Assembly (NCBI GenBank): GCA_033032865.1
Contig: JAWHQI010000711.1
Location: forward strand, 186,001 to 250,000
Length of the DNA stretch: 64,000 nt
Reading direction: 5' to 3'
DNA from: Dactylorhiza incarnata
Lineage: Eukaryota; Streptophyta; Magnoliopsida; Asparagales; Orchidaceae
Position numbers and translations under genes: made by a program. Every line of letters begins with the position of its first letter. Position 1 is the stretch's first letter. The notes beneath the pieces were generated by a model, which did no database searches, was not told where the DNA came from, and saw only the letters and a program-made list of their open reading frames with translations. Shown here piece after piece: positions 14,101 to 24,760 of the stretch.

Positions 14101-17100
14101 GTTTAAAATTGTGCTCCATTGGATGTATGCCTCCGAACATATTCTGAAAAGGTGTTGTGGGCAAAAATCAAACTAACAAATCAAAAGTTATGGCTGTTAG
14201 AAGTTTAGGTGTCATTTGGAGCTATATTTTGCATTACCGCTGCAACCCGCTATATATCGACAACTGAATGAACTGGAAAGGGTAAAACTTGTGCTCCAAT
14301 GAATGTAGTGCTCCGAGCTCATATGGCAAAGGTGTTGTGGGATAAAATCAGACAACCGCATCAAAAGTTGTTGTTGTTTAAAGTTTGAGTGTCATTTGAA
14401 GCTAAATCTCGCATTTTCACTACAACCAGCATTAAAAATTCTATCATTTTGAAGTGTATTTGTTATTTGGAGATCAATCTAGTATTACCACTACAACTCA
14501 CTGTATATCGACCTCTAAACGGGCTGGAATGGGTTTAAATTGTTCTCCATTGGATTTAGGGCTCCGATCTCATTCTGAAAAGGTATTGTGGGCGAAAATC
14601 AGACAACCCGAAAGGTGTTGTCTTATTCTCGAATGGGTAAATCCTATTCTCTATTGGATGGAGAATACGAGCTCTTTTCTGAAAAAGTATTGTGCGCAAA
14701 AATCAAACAGCCGGATCAAAAGTTATGGCTGCTTGAAGTTTAGGTGTAATTTGGAGCCAAATCCCGCATTACCACAGGAAGCCACTGCATATCGAACAAT
14801 AAACAAATTTGAAGCCACAGAGCCCTCCATTGGATGTAGGGCTCTGAGCTCATTCTAAAAAGGTATTGTGGGCAAAAATTGGGCAAATTGAGCAAGAGTT
14901 CAGTCTGTTTGGAGTTTATTTGTAATTTGGAGCTAAATCCCACATTACCACTGCAACCCATTGTAGATCAACCACTAAACGAACTAGAATGGGTATAAAT
15001 TGTTGTCCATTGGATGTAGGGCTCCGATCTCATTTTGAACAATTGTTGTGGGCAAAAATCTGATAACTGGATCAAAGTTATGGATGTTTGAAGTTTAGGT
15101 GTCAATTGGAGAAAAATCCCTCATTTCCTCTATAATCCACTACCCATCGACCACTAAATGAATTCGATCAAGTAAATCCTTTTATCCAAAGGATGTATGG
15201 CTCTGAGCTCATTCCGAAAAGGTGTTTTGGGCAAAATCTGGACAACCAGATCAAAAATTATAGCTGTTTGAAGTTTAGGTGTCAGTTGGAGCTAAATCCC
15301 ACATGACCACTGCCACTTAATGAATATCGACCACTAAAGGAACTAGATTGTGTAAAACTTGCTCTCCATTGAATGTATGGCTCAGAGCTTATTTCGAAGA
15401 GGTTTTGTGGGCAAAAATCAGACAACCTGATCAAAATTTATGGCTGTTTCAAGTTTAGGTGTCATTTGGAGATAAATTTCGCATTACGAGTGCAACCCGC
15501 TATATATTGACAACAAAATGAACTGCAATGGGCACAACTTGTGATTCAATGAATGTAGGGCTCCGGGCTCATTCCTAAAAGGTGTTGTGGGGGTAAAATC
15601 AGACAACCGGATCAAAAGTTATTGATGTTTAAGTTTGAGCGTCATTTGGAGCTAAATACCTCACTCTCACTTCCAACCGCATAAAAAATTCTTTTATTTT
15701 GAAATTTATGTGTCATTTGGATCTAAATATCGCATTACCACCAGAACCCACTTTATATCGACCTCTAAACGAGCTTGAATGGTTTAAAATTGTTCTCCAT
15801 TGGATTTAGGGCTCCGATCTCATTCCGAAAAGGTATTGTGGGCGAAAATCAGACAACCGGATCAAAAGTTACGGATGTTTGAAGTTTAGGTCTCCCTTCG
15901 AGCTAAGTACATTATTACCAACCCGATGCATATTGACCACTAAACAAACTGGAATTGGTAAAATTTGCTCTCCAATGGATGTAGGGCTCCGAGCTCATTT
16001 CAAAAAGATGTTGTGCGTAAAAATCGGACAACCAGATCAAAACTTATGGCTGTTATAGTTTATGTGTCAAGAGGAGCTAAATCCCTCATTACCATTGCAA
16101 CCATTTGTATATTGACCACTAAAATGATCTGGAATGGTTTAAAATTGTGCTCCATTGGATGTATGCCTCCGAGCATATTCTGAAAAGGTGTTGTGGGCAA
16201 AAATCAAACTTACAAATCAAAAGTTATGGCTGTTAGAAGTTTAGGTGTCATTTGGAGCTATATTTCGCATTACCGCTGCAACCCGCTATATATCGACAAC
16301 TGAATGAACTGGAAAGGGTAAAACTTGTGCTCCAATGAATGTAGTGCTCCGAGCTCATATGGCAAAGGTGTTGTGGGATAAAATCAGACAACCGCATCAA
16401 AAGTTGCTGCTGTTTAAAGTTTGAGTGTCATTTGGAGCTAAATCTCTCATTCTCACTACAACCAGCATTAAACATTCTATAATTTTGAAGTGTATTTGTT
16501 ATTTGGAGCTAAATCTAGTATTACCACTACAACTCACTGTATATCGACCTCTAAACGGGCTGGAATGAGTTTAAATTGTTCTCCATTGGATTTAGGGCTC
16601 CGATCTCATTCTGAAAAGGTATTGTAGGCGAAAATCAGACAACCAGAAAGGTGTTGTCTTATTCTCGAATTGGTAAATCCTATTCTCTGTTGGATGGAGA
16701 ATACGAGCTCTTTTCTGAAAAAGTATTGTGCGCAAAAATCGAACAGCCGGATCAAAAGTTATGGCTGCTTGAAGTTTAGGTGTAATTTGGAGCCAAATCC
16801 CGCATTACCACAGGAAGCCACTGCATATCGAACAATAAACAAATTTGAAGCCACAGAGCCCTCCATTGGATGTAGGGCTCTGAGCTCATTCTAAAAAGGT
16901 AATGTGGGCAAAAATTGGGCAAATTGAGCAATAGTTCAGTCTGTTTGGAGTTTATTTGTAATTTGGAGCTAAATCCCACATTACCACTGCAACCCACTGT
17001 AGATCAACCACTAAACGAACTAGAATGGGTATAAATTGTTGTCCATTGGATGTAGGGCTCCGATCTAATTTCGAACAAATGTTGTGGGCAAAAATCTGAT

Positions 17101-17659
17101 AACTATATCAAAGTTATGGATGTTTGAAGTTTAGGTGTCAATTAGAGAAAAATCCCTCATTTCCACTATAATCCACTACCCGTCGACCACTAAATGAAGT
17201 CGATCAAGTAAATCCTTTTCTCCAAAGGATGTATGGTTCTGAGCTCATTCCGAAAAGGTGTTTTGGGCAAAATCTGGACAACCAGATCAAAAATTATAGC
17301 TGTTTGAAGTTTAGGTGTCAGTTGGAGCTAAATCCCACATGACCACTGCAACTCAATGTATATCGACCACTAAAGGAACTAGATTGCGTAAAACTTGCTC
17401 TCCATTGAATGTATGGCTCAGAGCTTATTTCGAAGAGGTTTTGTGTGCAAAAATCAGACAACCTGATCAAAATTTATGGCTGTTTCAAGTTTAGGTGTCA
17501 TTTGGAGCTAAATTTCGCATTACGAGTGCAACCCGCTATATATTGACAACAAAATGAACTGCAATGGGCACAACTTGTGATTCAATGAATGTAGGGCTCC
17601 GGGCTCATTCCTAAAAGGTGTTGTGGGGGTAAAATCAGACAACCGGATCAAAAGTTATT

Positions 17660-17664
17660 GATGT
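17660..17664. repeat. Target site duplication of E1, left copy (GATGT)
   Basis: GATGT precedes the LTR here and follows the other LTR at 31269-31273. Joining the flanks restores the normal satellite sequence. Confidence 0.95.
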
Positions 17665-18501
17665 TGTTCGATTCAAAAGTGCGCCTCCGAAGGAAAACGA
17701 GGGTTGCGGACTATCAGTTACTACTTAGTTGAAGAATTCAGACCGCTAGCAGCGGTCGAGGCCAGACTTCGCCCGTCGCGGCAAATGCCACTCCTGCGAC
17801 GGGCTTTCCTTTTATTGAAAAGTAGCGGTTACAAATGTGAAAGAGCAGAAGCCGGCCGGTCAGCAGTTCGCGAGACCTGAAACTCGAGACCGGAGCTCAG
17901 ACAAGCGAGCTCTTGGATTCGAGTGTGCGTGTCTTGGGAACAGTGCCGCCCCCTATTTATAGGCTTGGGGGCCTGCCCGATCGGGCAGGGATAAAATAAC
18001 CTCCTGCCCGGGTACAGGAGAAACGGGCAGGCGGTGACGGGATACACAAAGAAGAGAAAGAAAAGAGGCCGCGCGATCTGACGGCCTGCCTTCCCGATCT
18101 GTCTTGCTTGCGGCTGAGGACGCCGGGACCAAGTCAATAATGCAGACCGCGCGGTTTGGAGATTGAGGTCGCGGTCTGCCCTCTGGTCATGACTCAGCCG
18201 ATCTTCAAGAGGTAACTTGGATAGCCTTCGATCTGGAACCCCGACCTGTTCTTCGGGGCTGGAACTTCGAGTTCCTATGGGACAACCCGCGCGGCCTCCT
18301 TGCTGAGACCGCGGATGAACTTCCTGCCTTGGCTCTTTGTCGATCTTATCTCTTCGGGGGTGATCCTGGAAATGACACCAGGCCGCCCGGCCTGGCCCTT
18401 CTTGAACGGGGAACCGCCGATTCCAGGACCCAGCGGCTTGGCTCAAGAGTTCGAGCGGTCTGATAATGGTTCAAACCGAGAAGCGGTTTTCCGGGCAAAC
18501 A
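17665..18501 (-). repeat. 3' LTR of E1 (left in the window)
   Basis: On the plus strand it begins TGTTCGATTC and ends GGGCAAACA; in element orientation that is TGTTTG...CGAACA. It carries a reverse-strand TATA box (17953-17961), the AATAAA signal (reverse, 17811-17816) and the 9-bp-stem hairpin at 17771-17804. It is identical to the right LTR at 30432-31268. Confidence 0.97.
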
Positions 18502-18545
18502 TAATCCCCGCATATTTTCAAATCTCAAGAGGATTTCGAAAATAT
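18502..18545 (-). other. Purine tract and bulged stem-loop next to the 3' LTR of E1
   Basis: In element orientation the LTR is preceded by GCGGGGATTA (18502-18511 on the plus strand), the candidate polypurine tract for plus-strand priming. Just upstream is a hairpin (18512-18545) with arms ATATTTTC-AAATC and GATTT-CG-AAAATAT and one unpaired G. The same hairpin occurs in E0, E2 and, with compensated arms, in E3. Confidence 0.75.
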
Positions 18546-18586
18546 TAGCTTTGACCGGGAGACCGCATCCGACCTGCCTTGAATCC

Positions 18587-18592
18587 TATAAG
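18587..18592 (+). promoter_or_regulatory. TATA-like box upstream of antisense gene 1 (E1)
   Basis: TATAAG lies about 100 bp upstream of the gene 1 ATG (18691), pointing away from the 3' LTR. The surrounding block (CTATAAGAGAGCCAGAGAA) is conserved in E2 (TATAAG 32844-32849) and E0. It is a plausible promoter for antisense transcription; start sites are not shown by sequence. Confidence 0.45.
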
Positions 18593-18690
18593 AGAGCCAG
18601 AGAATTCATTCTGTGGAGTTTTTCTGCGAAATCTCGGGGTATTACTCGCCAGCTGCGGTTGGATTTTTTAAGACCGGCAATTCTTCAGTA

Positions 18691-20551
18691 ATGGATTTCC
18701 TGGACGCCGTGCTAGACCGCGTGGATCCCAGTGGGGACCAGAAGAGGGCGGAAAACAAGAGGAGCGAATCGCCGGAAAAATTGGATAAGGCGAGGGAAAA
18801 GCAAGACCGGAAAGACCGGAAAAAGAGAAAACAGGTCGAGAAGGCCGCAACGGGCAGCTCCAAGCCGGTTGTGGACTTAACGACACCTAAGACTCCTGCA
18901 GAGCCCGTGGCGAACAGTTTGGAGACCGCCAGTCCGCCGAATAAAGAGGAGACCGCTCCTCCTGAAGAAGTTGCTCCAGAAAGCCCTTCGAAGAAGGCCG
19001 GAGAGAATGACTCGTTTGGTGTGGAAATCACACCATCCGGGAACCCTCATTTGCTCGTCCGAGATCTAGAGAAGGAGGCGGTTACCTCCCCAAGGACGGG
19101 CGAACAGAACACCCCTTTGTCCGTGGATGACTACCCCAGCCCCTCGAAAGAACTTGGCCCAGCGCCGAGTAAGAGAGAGAGAAAAAGGAAGAAGACCGGG
19201 TCTGTTACCGAGCGGATAACCAAGAAAGTCAAGAGGCTGGCCGCTAAGGAAAGGGCGGCCCTCAAGAAACCGACCGAATCCCTCCTTCAGACCAATTCGC
19301 GGCTGAAAGAGGAGCTAGGTCTTGCGACTCCCCCACCCAGCAAGTCAAACGAGTCGCCGGCCACTCCTGACGTGAAGACGGGCGAACTGCCCCCGGACCC
19401 GGCGAGCAGTATATCCTTCAATGGGATCTTCAAAGACATGGATGAGCTGGTGAAGCGAGACCAGTTTCTTGCCAGCCCGACCGCCTCTGACCAAAACGCT
19501 CCTGCTACTGATGACACAGCCCGGTCTGAAGAGACCGTTCGGATGGAGGCCGAAGAGCGAGAGGCCGCCGCCCGGACTGTCTTGGAGGTCGAAAAGAAAG
19601 CGTGGGAACTTGAAGAGGTTCAGCGAGCGCGGGAGGAGGTACCCCCAGCAATGACCGGGAAAGAGATCATGAAGGTGAAGAAGGAAAGGGCGGAACAGGC
19701 CTTGAACAAGCCGTCGCGGCCTGATCCTCTTGCGGCAGGTAAGGATTCTACGGACTACAAAGCTGTCCGCTTTTTCATTCCGCGGCCTCGCCATAATAAA
19801 TTAGTGAACCCGCCGCTGAGCCTCTTTGCTTTTATTTTTTATGACCGCGCGGTTTTTTGCAGATAGCAGCGATCAGATTGTGAAGCCGGGCGACCTTGAG
19901 GCCAGTCTGCCTCAGCTAGCACCCCCGATCTCAACCTGTGCGACATCCTTGCCGGAAAGACCGCATCTGTTTGATCGCCTTGAGGCAGATCTGATCAACT
20001 TGAGGGCCAGCTTGAAGGAGGTAGAGGACCGGGAGGCCGCCACTCGGACCGCTCTGGCGCAATCGGAGATCGACAGGAGGTCCAGCACAGAGAAAGTGAA
20101 AATCCTGGAGACTCAGCTTGAGGCCGCGCGAGCAGCGGTGGTGGCTACGCGGACTGCTCTAACCGTCCAACTGGAGAAGGAGAAAAAAGCCTCTGCCAAG
20201 TTTGAGAGTGACTCAAAATATTACCAGGATAAATTCCTGCGCTTAACCAGAGAAGTCGCCGCTGGTCGGCGAAATGTGAATGATGGGGTGGTAACTGTTA
20301 GCCGCCCGACTATTGGAGCGAGCTCAAATCCTCCTTCAGTCCGGGCGGCTGATCCAATGATTGACGAGGCCGCTGCGGTCCCCCGTATGATTGCCGCTAC
20401 GCGGGTCGAAAGGGATGCCGGGCGGCTTCATTGCACAATCAACCACCTTCATTATCATACAAGCCAAATTTATTCTCTCTTGAATACGACCAGTGACCAG
20501 GTCGCGCGACTTCATAGAGAGGATGCTTCCCCAGAGCGCCGTCAATCGTGA
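18691..20551 (+). CDS. Antisense gene 1 of E1: basic coiled-coil protein, two exons (578 aa)
   Basis: The gene runs opposite to gag-pol. Exon 1 is 18691-19738, the intron 19739-19862 (GTAAGG...TTTTTTGCAG, 124 bp) and exon 2 19863-20551. Exon 1 ends after one base of a codon and exon 2 completes it, so splicing restores a single frame; unspliced, the frame stops just after 19862. The start is the ATG shared with E0 and E2 (MDFLDAVLDRVDPSG). The product has two Lys/Arg-rich stretches like nuclear localisation signals (around residues 35-50 and 165-195), Ser/Pro-rich linkers, and long heptad-like Glu/Ala/Lys segments in both exons that predict coiled coil. No catalytic motif is seen. The last ~20 residues are in a different frame from the E2 protein because of a one-base indel. 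A structural or nuclear role is only a guess. Confidence 0.7.
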
Positions 20552-20905
20552 TTAATATTTGAACATAACTTGTATTGTGAATGTGGCTTGTTGATTTGGA
20601 CAATATTCCTCTTTATTCTTGTCTTTTATTTGAACAATTCGAGCGGTCTCCTATGTTAACCGCTGTATTTTATGCCTTGTTTAAATCTTATGTTTCATTC
20701 GAACTGTTTTCTGGTCGGTCGAACTGTGGTGTATGCTTCTGTTTTTTCTGGATGCCTTTGCTTCTTTCATTTTTCTGGTGAATCTAACCATATAGGTCAT
20801 TGTCCGCGCGGTCAGAATGTATAACCGTGTCGTGATTTTACTATTCACAGATCATTGAAATCTATAAGTATAGAATTTTGCCGAAGTCATTCTCACGATT
20901 TCCAG
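20552..20905 (+). other. Spacer between antisense genes 1 and 2 (E1)
   Basis: T-rich non-coding sequence, probably the 3' end of gene 1 and the promoter or leader of gene 2. It contains CCGCGCGG (20804-20811), a TATAAG box (20873-20878) only 28 bp before the gene 2 ATG, and two acceptor-like ends (TTCACAG near 20850 and TTTCCAG directly before the ATG). Gene 2 may therefore have an upstream non-coding exon, or be spliced to gene 1. E2 conserves the layout. Confidence 0.4.
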
Positions 20906-22782
20906 ATGGCGCGATCCAAGAACAAGTCGCAGCGACCTGTTAAAGTTAAGGCCGTCCGAGCTGACGCGGCCTTGGCATTCCATTCGGCGGACCACCCGGA
21001 ATGCCGTCTTACTCAGAACGAACTGGATGACTTTATTGCTAGATACATGGTAGGGAGTAATCTGCTCGCGCGGCTTCCTTTGCGCGACGAGCGGATTAAC
21101 TCTTCCAGTCCGCACCAGATCGCCATCCCAGTTGACCACTTCGAGTATGGCTTCAAGTTTCCACTGCCGCTTGAAGTCATAGCCATTTTCGACCACTACG
21201 GGGTTGTGCCCGGTCAGCTTCCGCCGAACTCCATCGCCTCAATATATAGTTTCATCTCGTACCTGCGGTTCGAGAGGATCCGGTTCTCCCTCGACCTGTT
21301 CAGAAAGTTCTTCTCAGTGCGGGCGGTCTCCGACTCGGGGACTTCAACTTACAGGGGGCACCTTTACTTCGGCTGCCACGGGCTGAAGATTGTCAATCTT
21401 GCGAACAAAGTCTCCGACTGGTCGGAGCGGTTTGTAATGCTCGAAGGCAACTTCGGCCTGTTGCAGACCAACCCGCAAGTCCGGGGGGAAGAAGTTTTCC
21501 AGATCCCCCAGGTCGGCAAGATCGAGGCGGACACCTTCGCGTTCCTTGAGAAGGAGCGGCTTGATATCAACCACTACATCCCGCTTTTCTCGGAGCTTGA
21601 GAACATTCTCCCCGAACATAGTAAGTTTTTCTAGACCGCCTTTATATGACCGCGCGGCCTTCTTTACTTATACTCTTGATTTTATTTTGCAGCCGCCCAT
21701 ATCGTTCCAGCGAACAAGCCGGTCACGCCGGCCGTCCCAGTTTTAACCCAGAGGGAGAAGAGGCAGCGGCGAAAGAGGTCGCCATCTTCGGAGGAAGAGG
21801 GCCCGACCTCTTCTGACGACTACGAGATCCTTCGCTCAAGTGGGAACCCGCCCGACCTGCAGGGCAACCCGACCGTCCTTTGGCACAGGGATGGAAGTCG
21901 GATCCGGGTATCCACCGCGCTCCCTCCGTGGGGGAGTGAAAAGATTGACCGCCACGCCCTAGCCGCCGGGGCTGCCTTATATGGTCGAAAGACTTTGAAG
22001 AGGCTGAGGAATACTCCCGAGGAAGAGCTCCCCCGGTTAGCGGCTCAGGCCGGTGCATGGGGATTTGCGGCCAACCACTTTATGGCCTTGTCATTCAAGC
22101 GGCTGGTTTCCGTCCAAGAACACCTGGAGAAGAAGTTCGAGGGGCAGGCCGCGGAAATCACGCGGCTTCGAGAGGAGACCGCGCGGCTTCAAGAAGTCGT
22201 GGCGGTGAGTTTCGACAAACAAATGCCGCGGCCCCTTTTGCTTAGCTCGAGCGACCTAACTCGTTTTTCCTTTCTTTCCTGCAGAAACAATATGAGATAA
22301 CTAACCCGGCCTTCCAAGACGAGGTGCTGCCTCACGTGGCCCAAGGAATCAACAAGGCCCTGGGTCTTATGGAAGACCGGGGCGGTCTGAGCGAAGGGTT
22401 CGAGGGTACCACCTTCTCCGACCTCTTCCCCACCTTGAAGACTCAACTCGATGAAATCAGCCGAAGGCGCAAAGGGAAGACCAAGGTGGGCGAGGAGGCT
22501 GAGGCCGTCGCGGGCAGAGAGGTCGTGCTTCATCAAGGAGGCGATGGAAGCGGTGAAGCCGCTGATGAGGTCGACGCGGACAGTGAAGCCGGTGACGCTG
22601 ATGAGGACGATGAAGATGACCTGTCCTCTGGGACCACCGGCTCCGCCAGTAGGACCGGGCGATCAAGTTCCAGCGGTTCGTCGGATTCTTCTTCGTTCAG
22701 CGAAGGCTATTCGCCGGAGATTGACATCGAAGGCCTGACCTCAAGTCCGCCTGTCAAGAAGCAGAAAAAGTCGGCAGACTAG
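20906..22782 (+). CDS. Antisense gene 2 of E1: PF04195-like 'putative gypsy type transposon' protein, three exons (574 aa)
   Basis: Exons are 20906-21620, 21693-22204 and 22285-22782. The introns (72 and 80 bp) have GTAAGT...TTTTGCAG and GTGAGT...TCCTGCAG ends, and the three exons join in one frame. Residues ~35-230 resemble the plant Transposase_28/PF04195 family: a Phe/Pro pattern (GFKFPLP, HYGVVPGQLPPNS) followed by the conserved hydrophobic helix run. The middle has basic and coiled-coil segments. The C-terminus is an Asp/Glu-Ser tail ending in a short basic cluster (VKKQKK). The start was chosen because E2 begins at the same ATG and the extra upstream codons in E1 are not conserved. The family is known from plant Ty3/gypsy extra ORFs, but its biochemical function is not established; calling it a transposase would be unsupported. 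Confidence 0.75.
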
Positions 22783-23745
22783 TGCTTTTTTTTTTTACTT
22801 TTTAATTTTTGTAACCGCCGGTTTCCTTTTGTTAACCGGGCGGTTAGTACTTTTGTAAACATATTTTTGAAGAAATGAATAGAAATTTCTTACCTGTCTG
22901 GTTGTCATTCCGCTGTTACTTACTTGTGATTGATATCTTGTCTTTTTCTCTCCTTCTTTTCTTTCGCTTCTTATAATCTAGCCGCGCGGCTATCTCTCTT
23001 TTTTTTTCCTTTAAAAATCTCAGGATGTCCGATTCCTTGTGCGATCATAGTTTTAGGCCGAGCGACCCCTTATTTAAAAAGAGAGATACCACATCCTTGT
23101 TGATGCAAATAATAATCCTTTAAGTTTGAGCGATTTTGAAATCAATCCGGGCGAACAACTCATTGCATCCAAGGATGACTTTTGCTAGGAAATCAGTCAA
23201 CCCGACCGGTTTAAAATATAAACTGAACGGTGATATACTCAATTCCAAAGACAACCAGATTTGATTAATTTGAAGTATTGATAGGTTCGCTCGGTCAGAA
23301 TGCAATCCGGACAACCATATGCTTTGAATTTAGAAATGCCTAACTCATTATCGGACGGATAGATAGATAAGTCCGGCCGGTCAGGATGAAATCTGAGCTG
23401 TTACATGTTAGATCCAGAAATACCAAACTTATAAAAGATGATTAAATCCGCCCGGTTTGAATGCCACCCGGGAAATAGATGATTAGCTTAGAAGATTTCC
23501 AACTTGTAAAATATTGATAAGACCGCCCGGTTGCAAAATAACTCGGGTAATCATATGCTTTGCCAGAAAGTATTCCAACTTGCAAAATATTGATAAGACC
23601 GCCCGGTCGCATAATAACTCGGGTAATCATATGCTTAGATTCAGAAATACTTTCCTTAATAGGCGACGGGCATACCCGCCCGGTTTGAATATAACCCTGG
23701 TGATAATATGATCAGTTCCAAAAGATGACTTAACCTATGTTCAGT
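22783..23745. other. Non-coding region after antisense gene 2 (E1) with degenerate short repeats
   Basis: No reading frame is supported. The region is AT-rich but studded with CCGCCCGG/CCGCGCGG palindromes (e.g. 22982-22989, 23446, 23522, 23602, 23678). A ~70-bp unit (GATAAGACCGCCCGG...TCGGGTAATCATATGCTT) is tandemly repeated near 23515-23640 with a weaker copy upstream. It is probably 3'UTR of gene 2 plus intergenic sequence, and it is less conserved in E2 than the genes. Confidence 0.5.
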
Positions 23746-23923
23746 CAGACCGCTAGGCCTGAAATACTCAGACCGCATGGTCTTAATACCACAACCCCTT
23801 ATTGGGGGAGACGAACACCTGCACCTGTTCAACCAGACCGATCGGCCTGAAAAACTCAAACCGTCCGGTCTTAATATCACAACCCCTTTATTGGGGTAGA
23901 CGAACACCTGCACCTGTTCTAAC
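23746..23923. repeat. 88-bp tandem duplication with paired short palindromes (E1)
   Basis: Two copies start at 23746 and 23834. Each contains AGACCG-NN-CGGCCT-like and AGACC-N4-GGTCT hairpins and a CCCC-TTATT-GGGG hairpin. The inner bases of the AGACC...GGTCT element differ between copies (GCAT versus GTCC in E2) while the arms stay paired. The same duplication is at 38129-38306 in E2. Confidence 0.7.
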
Positions 23924-23995
23924 AATATTCTCCTTGAGTGATCCATATATAAAATCATCAGAAGTGAATGCCTCCCTGTAGGGAAGAAGAATAAT

Positions 23996-24406
23996 CCTAC
24001 AGGCTCAAATGACCAAGTGGGCAGGTGGGCCTCGGCGGCGAACATTGCTTTCCTCAAGTGGTCATAAGAGCTGTAGGGAAAAAGGAAAAAATATGTACAG
24101 ACTCAGATGACCAAGTGGGCAGGTGGGCCTCGGCGGCGAACATTGCTTTCCTCAAGTGGTCATAAGAGCTGTAAACGACTCATCCGCTCTCTTGCCTAGG
24201 GTTACAAGCTGAGTTGATCAATTGGGCAGGTGGGCCTCGGCGGCGAACATTGCTTTCCTCAGAGAGATCAACTCAGTTGTGGGCCCAACTAGGTACCGCT
24301 TCGAGAGTACCTAAGAGTATTCGATGGTCACAGACTATGATGATCAGTTGGGCAGGTGGGCCTCGGCGGCGAACATTGCTTTCCTCAGAAAGATCATCAA
24401 AGCTGT
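23996..24406. repeat. Four tandem stem-loop units with covarying arms (E1)
   Basis: Units lie at 23996-24077, 24096-24173, 24204-24280 and 24330-24406. Each has the same ~35-base core (starting GGGCAGGTGGGCC and ending GCTTTCCTCA). The arms around it differ from unit to unit but stay complementary: ATGACCA/TGGTCAT twice, then CTGAGTTGATC/GATCAACTCAG, then TGATGATC/GATCATCA. Outer arms also pair (CCTACAG/CTGTAGG, TACAG/CTGTA, ACAA/TTGT, ACAG/CTGT). The units sit between the convergent ends of pol and antisense gene 2, where they could act in RNA processing, stability or packaging. Function is unknown. Confidence 0.75.
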
Positions 24407-24760
24407 AACTATATCCCTTCGGGGCGTGATAGAGCTGACAATCACCTAGACCTCCCTTGATGCAGGGGTGTGTCAGATATCGGCCGGGATCCAAAGTTCT
24501 GAAGACCACCGCAGCGGAATTGGCAAGCTACCACTACATGTGTGCGAAAACTCCCCGCATCACATGGTCTTGGTGGGTTTTACGCTACGACTACAATCCG
24601 AGGGGGTTCGAGCAGAATTTGGCGATATCTCAGAGGTTCGGGGAGTGGGATACGTGTGTTTGTATTTATGATGCAGAGAACCATCAGACAAGAAGAAAAT
24701 GTCAGCATAGGGCTTTTTATTCAATACCAAAAAGAGATGTAAAGAATAAAAGAAATAGTT
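24407..24760. other. Spacer between stem-loop array and the pol stop codon (E1)
   Basis: About 350 bp, almost identical in E2 (38788-39139), with no supported gene. It would be the 3'UTR of gag-pol. Short open frames here are not protein-like. Confidence 0.4.

Larger units (their letters stand above)
1656..17664. repeat. Satellite array block A: ~180-bp monomers in a 2,037-bp higher-order repeat
   Basis: Diverged monomers of about 180 bp share a conserved core (GGATCAAAAGTTATGGCTG, GGAGCTAAAT, GCTCCGAGCTCATT). They are arranged in a 2,037-bp higher-order unit. Using GCTGCAACCC as phase mark, copies start at 1656, 3693, 5730, 7767 (with a 361-bp expansion), 10165, 12202, 14239 and 16275. The last is interrupted by E1 and completed at 31274-31920. 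Copies differ from each other by a few scattered substitutions, whereas monomers within one copy differ strongly. Each unit holds about ten near-full monomers (spacing 173-181 bp), two shortened ones (66 and 75 bp spacing) and one irregular 292-bp interval. Short open frames here recur only because the DNA recurs; they are not genes. Confidence 0.95.

Noticed and set aside
17829..18446. 205-codon open frame in the E1 LTR, related frames in E2 LTRs
   Set aside because: It lies in U3 upstream of the TATA box, is interrupted in E0 and has no recognisable domain; most likely a by-product of GC-rich sequence, though its partial persistence is noted.
18502..18511. GCGGGGAT of the purine tract equals the 5' end of tRNA-Phe as I recall it
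   Set aside because: Eight bases, purine-rich and with an independent explanation as polypurine tract; treated as coincidence unless other family members keep it.
20906..22782. Calling gene 2 a DNA transposase
   Set aside because: The PF04195-type name is historical; no catalytic triad or terminal inverted repeats are visible, and the gene sits inside an LTR element.
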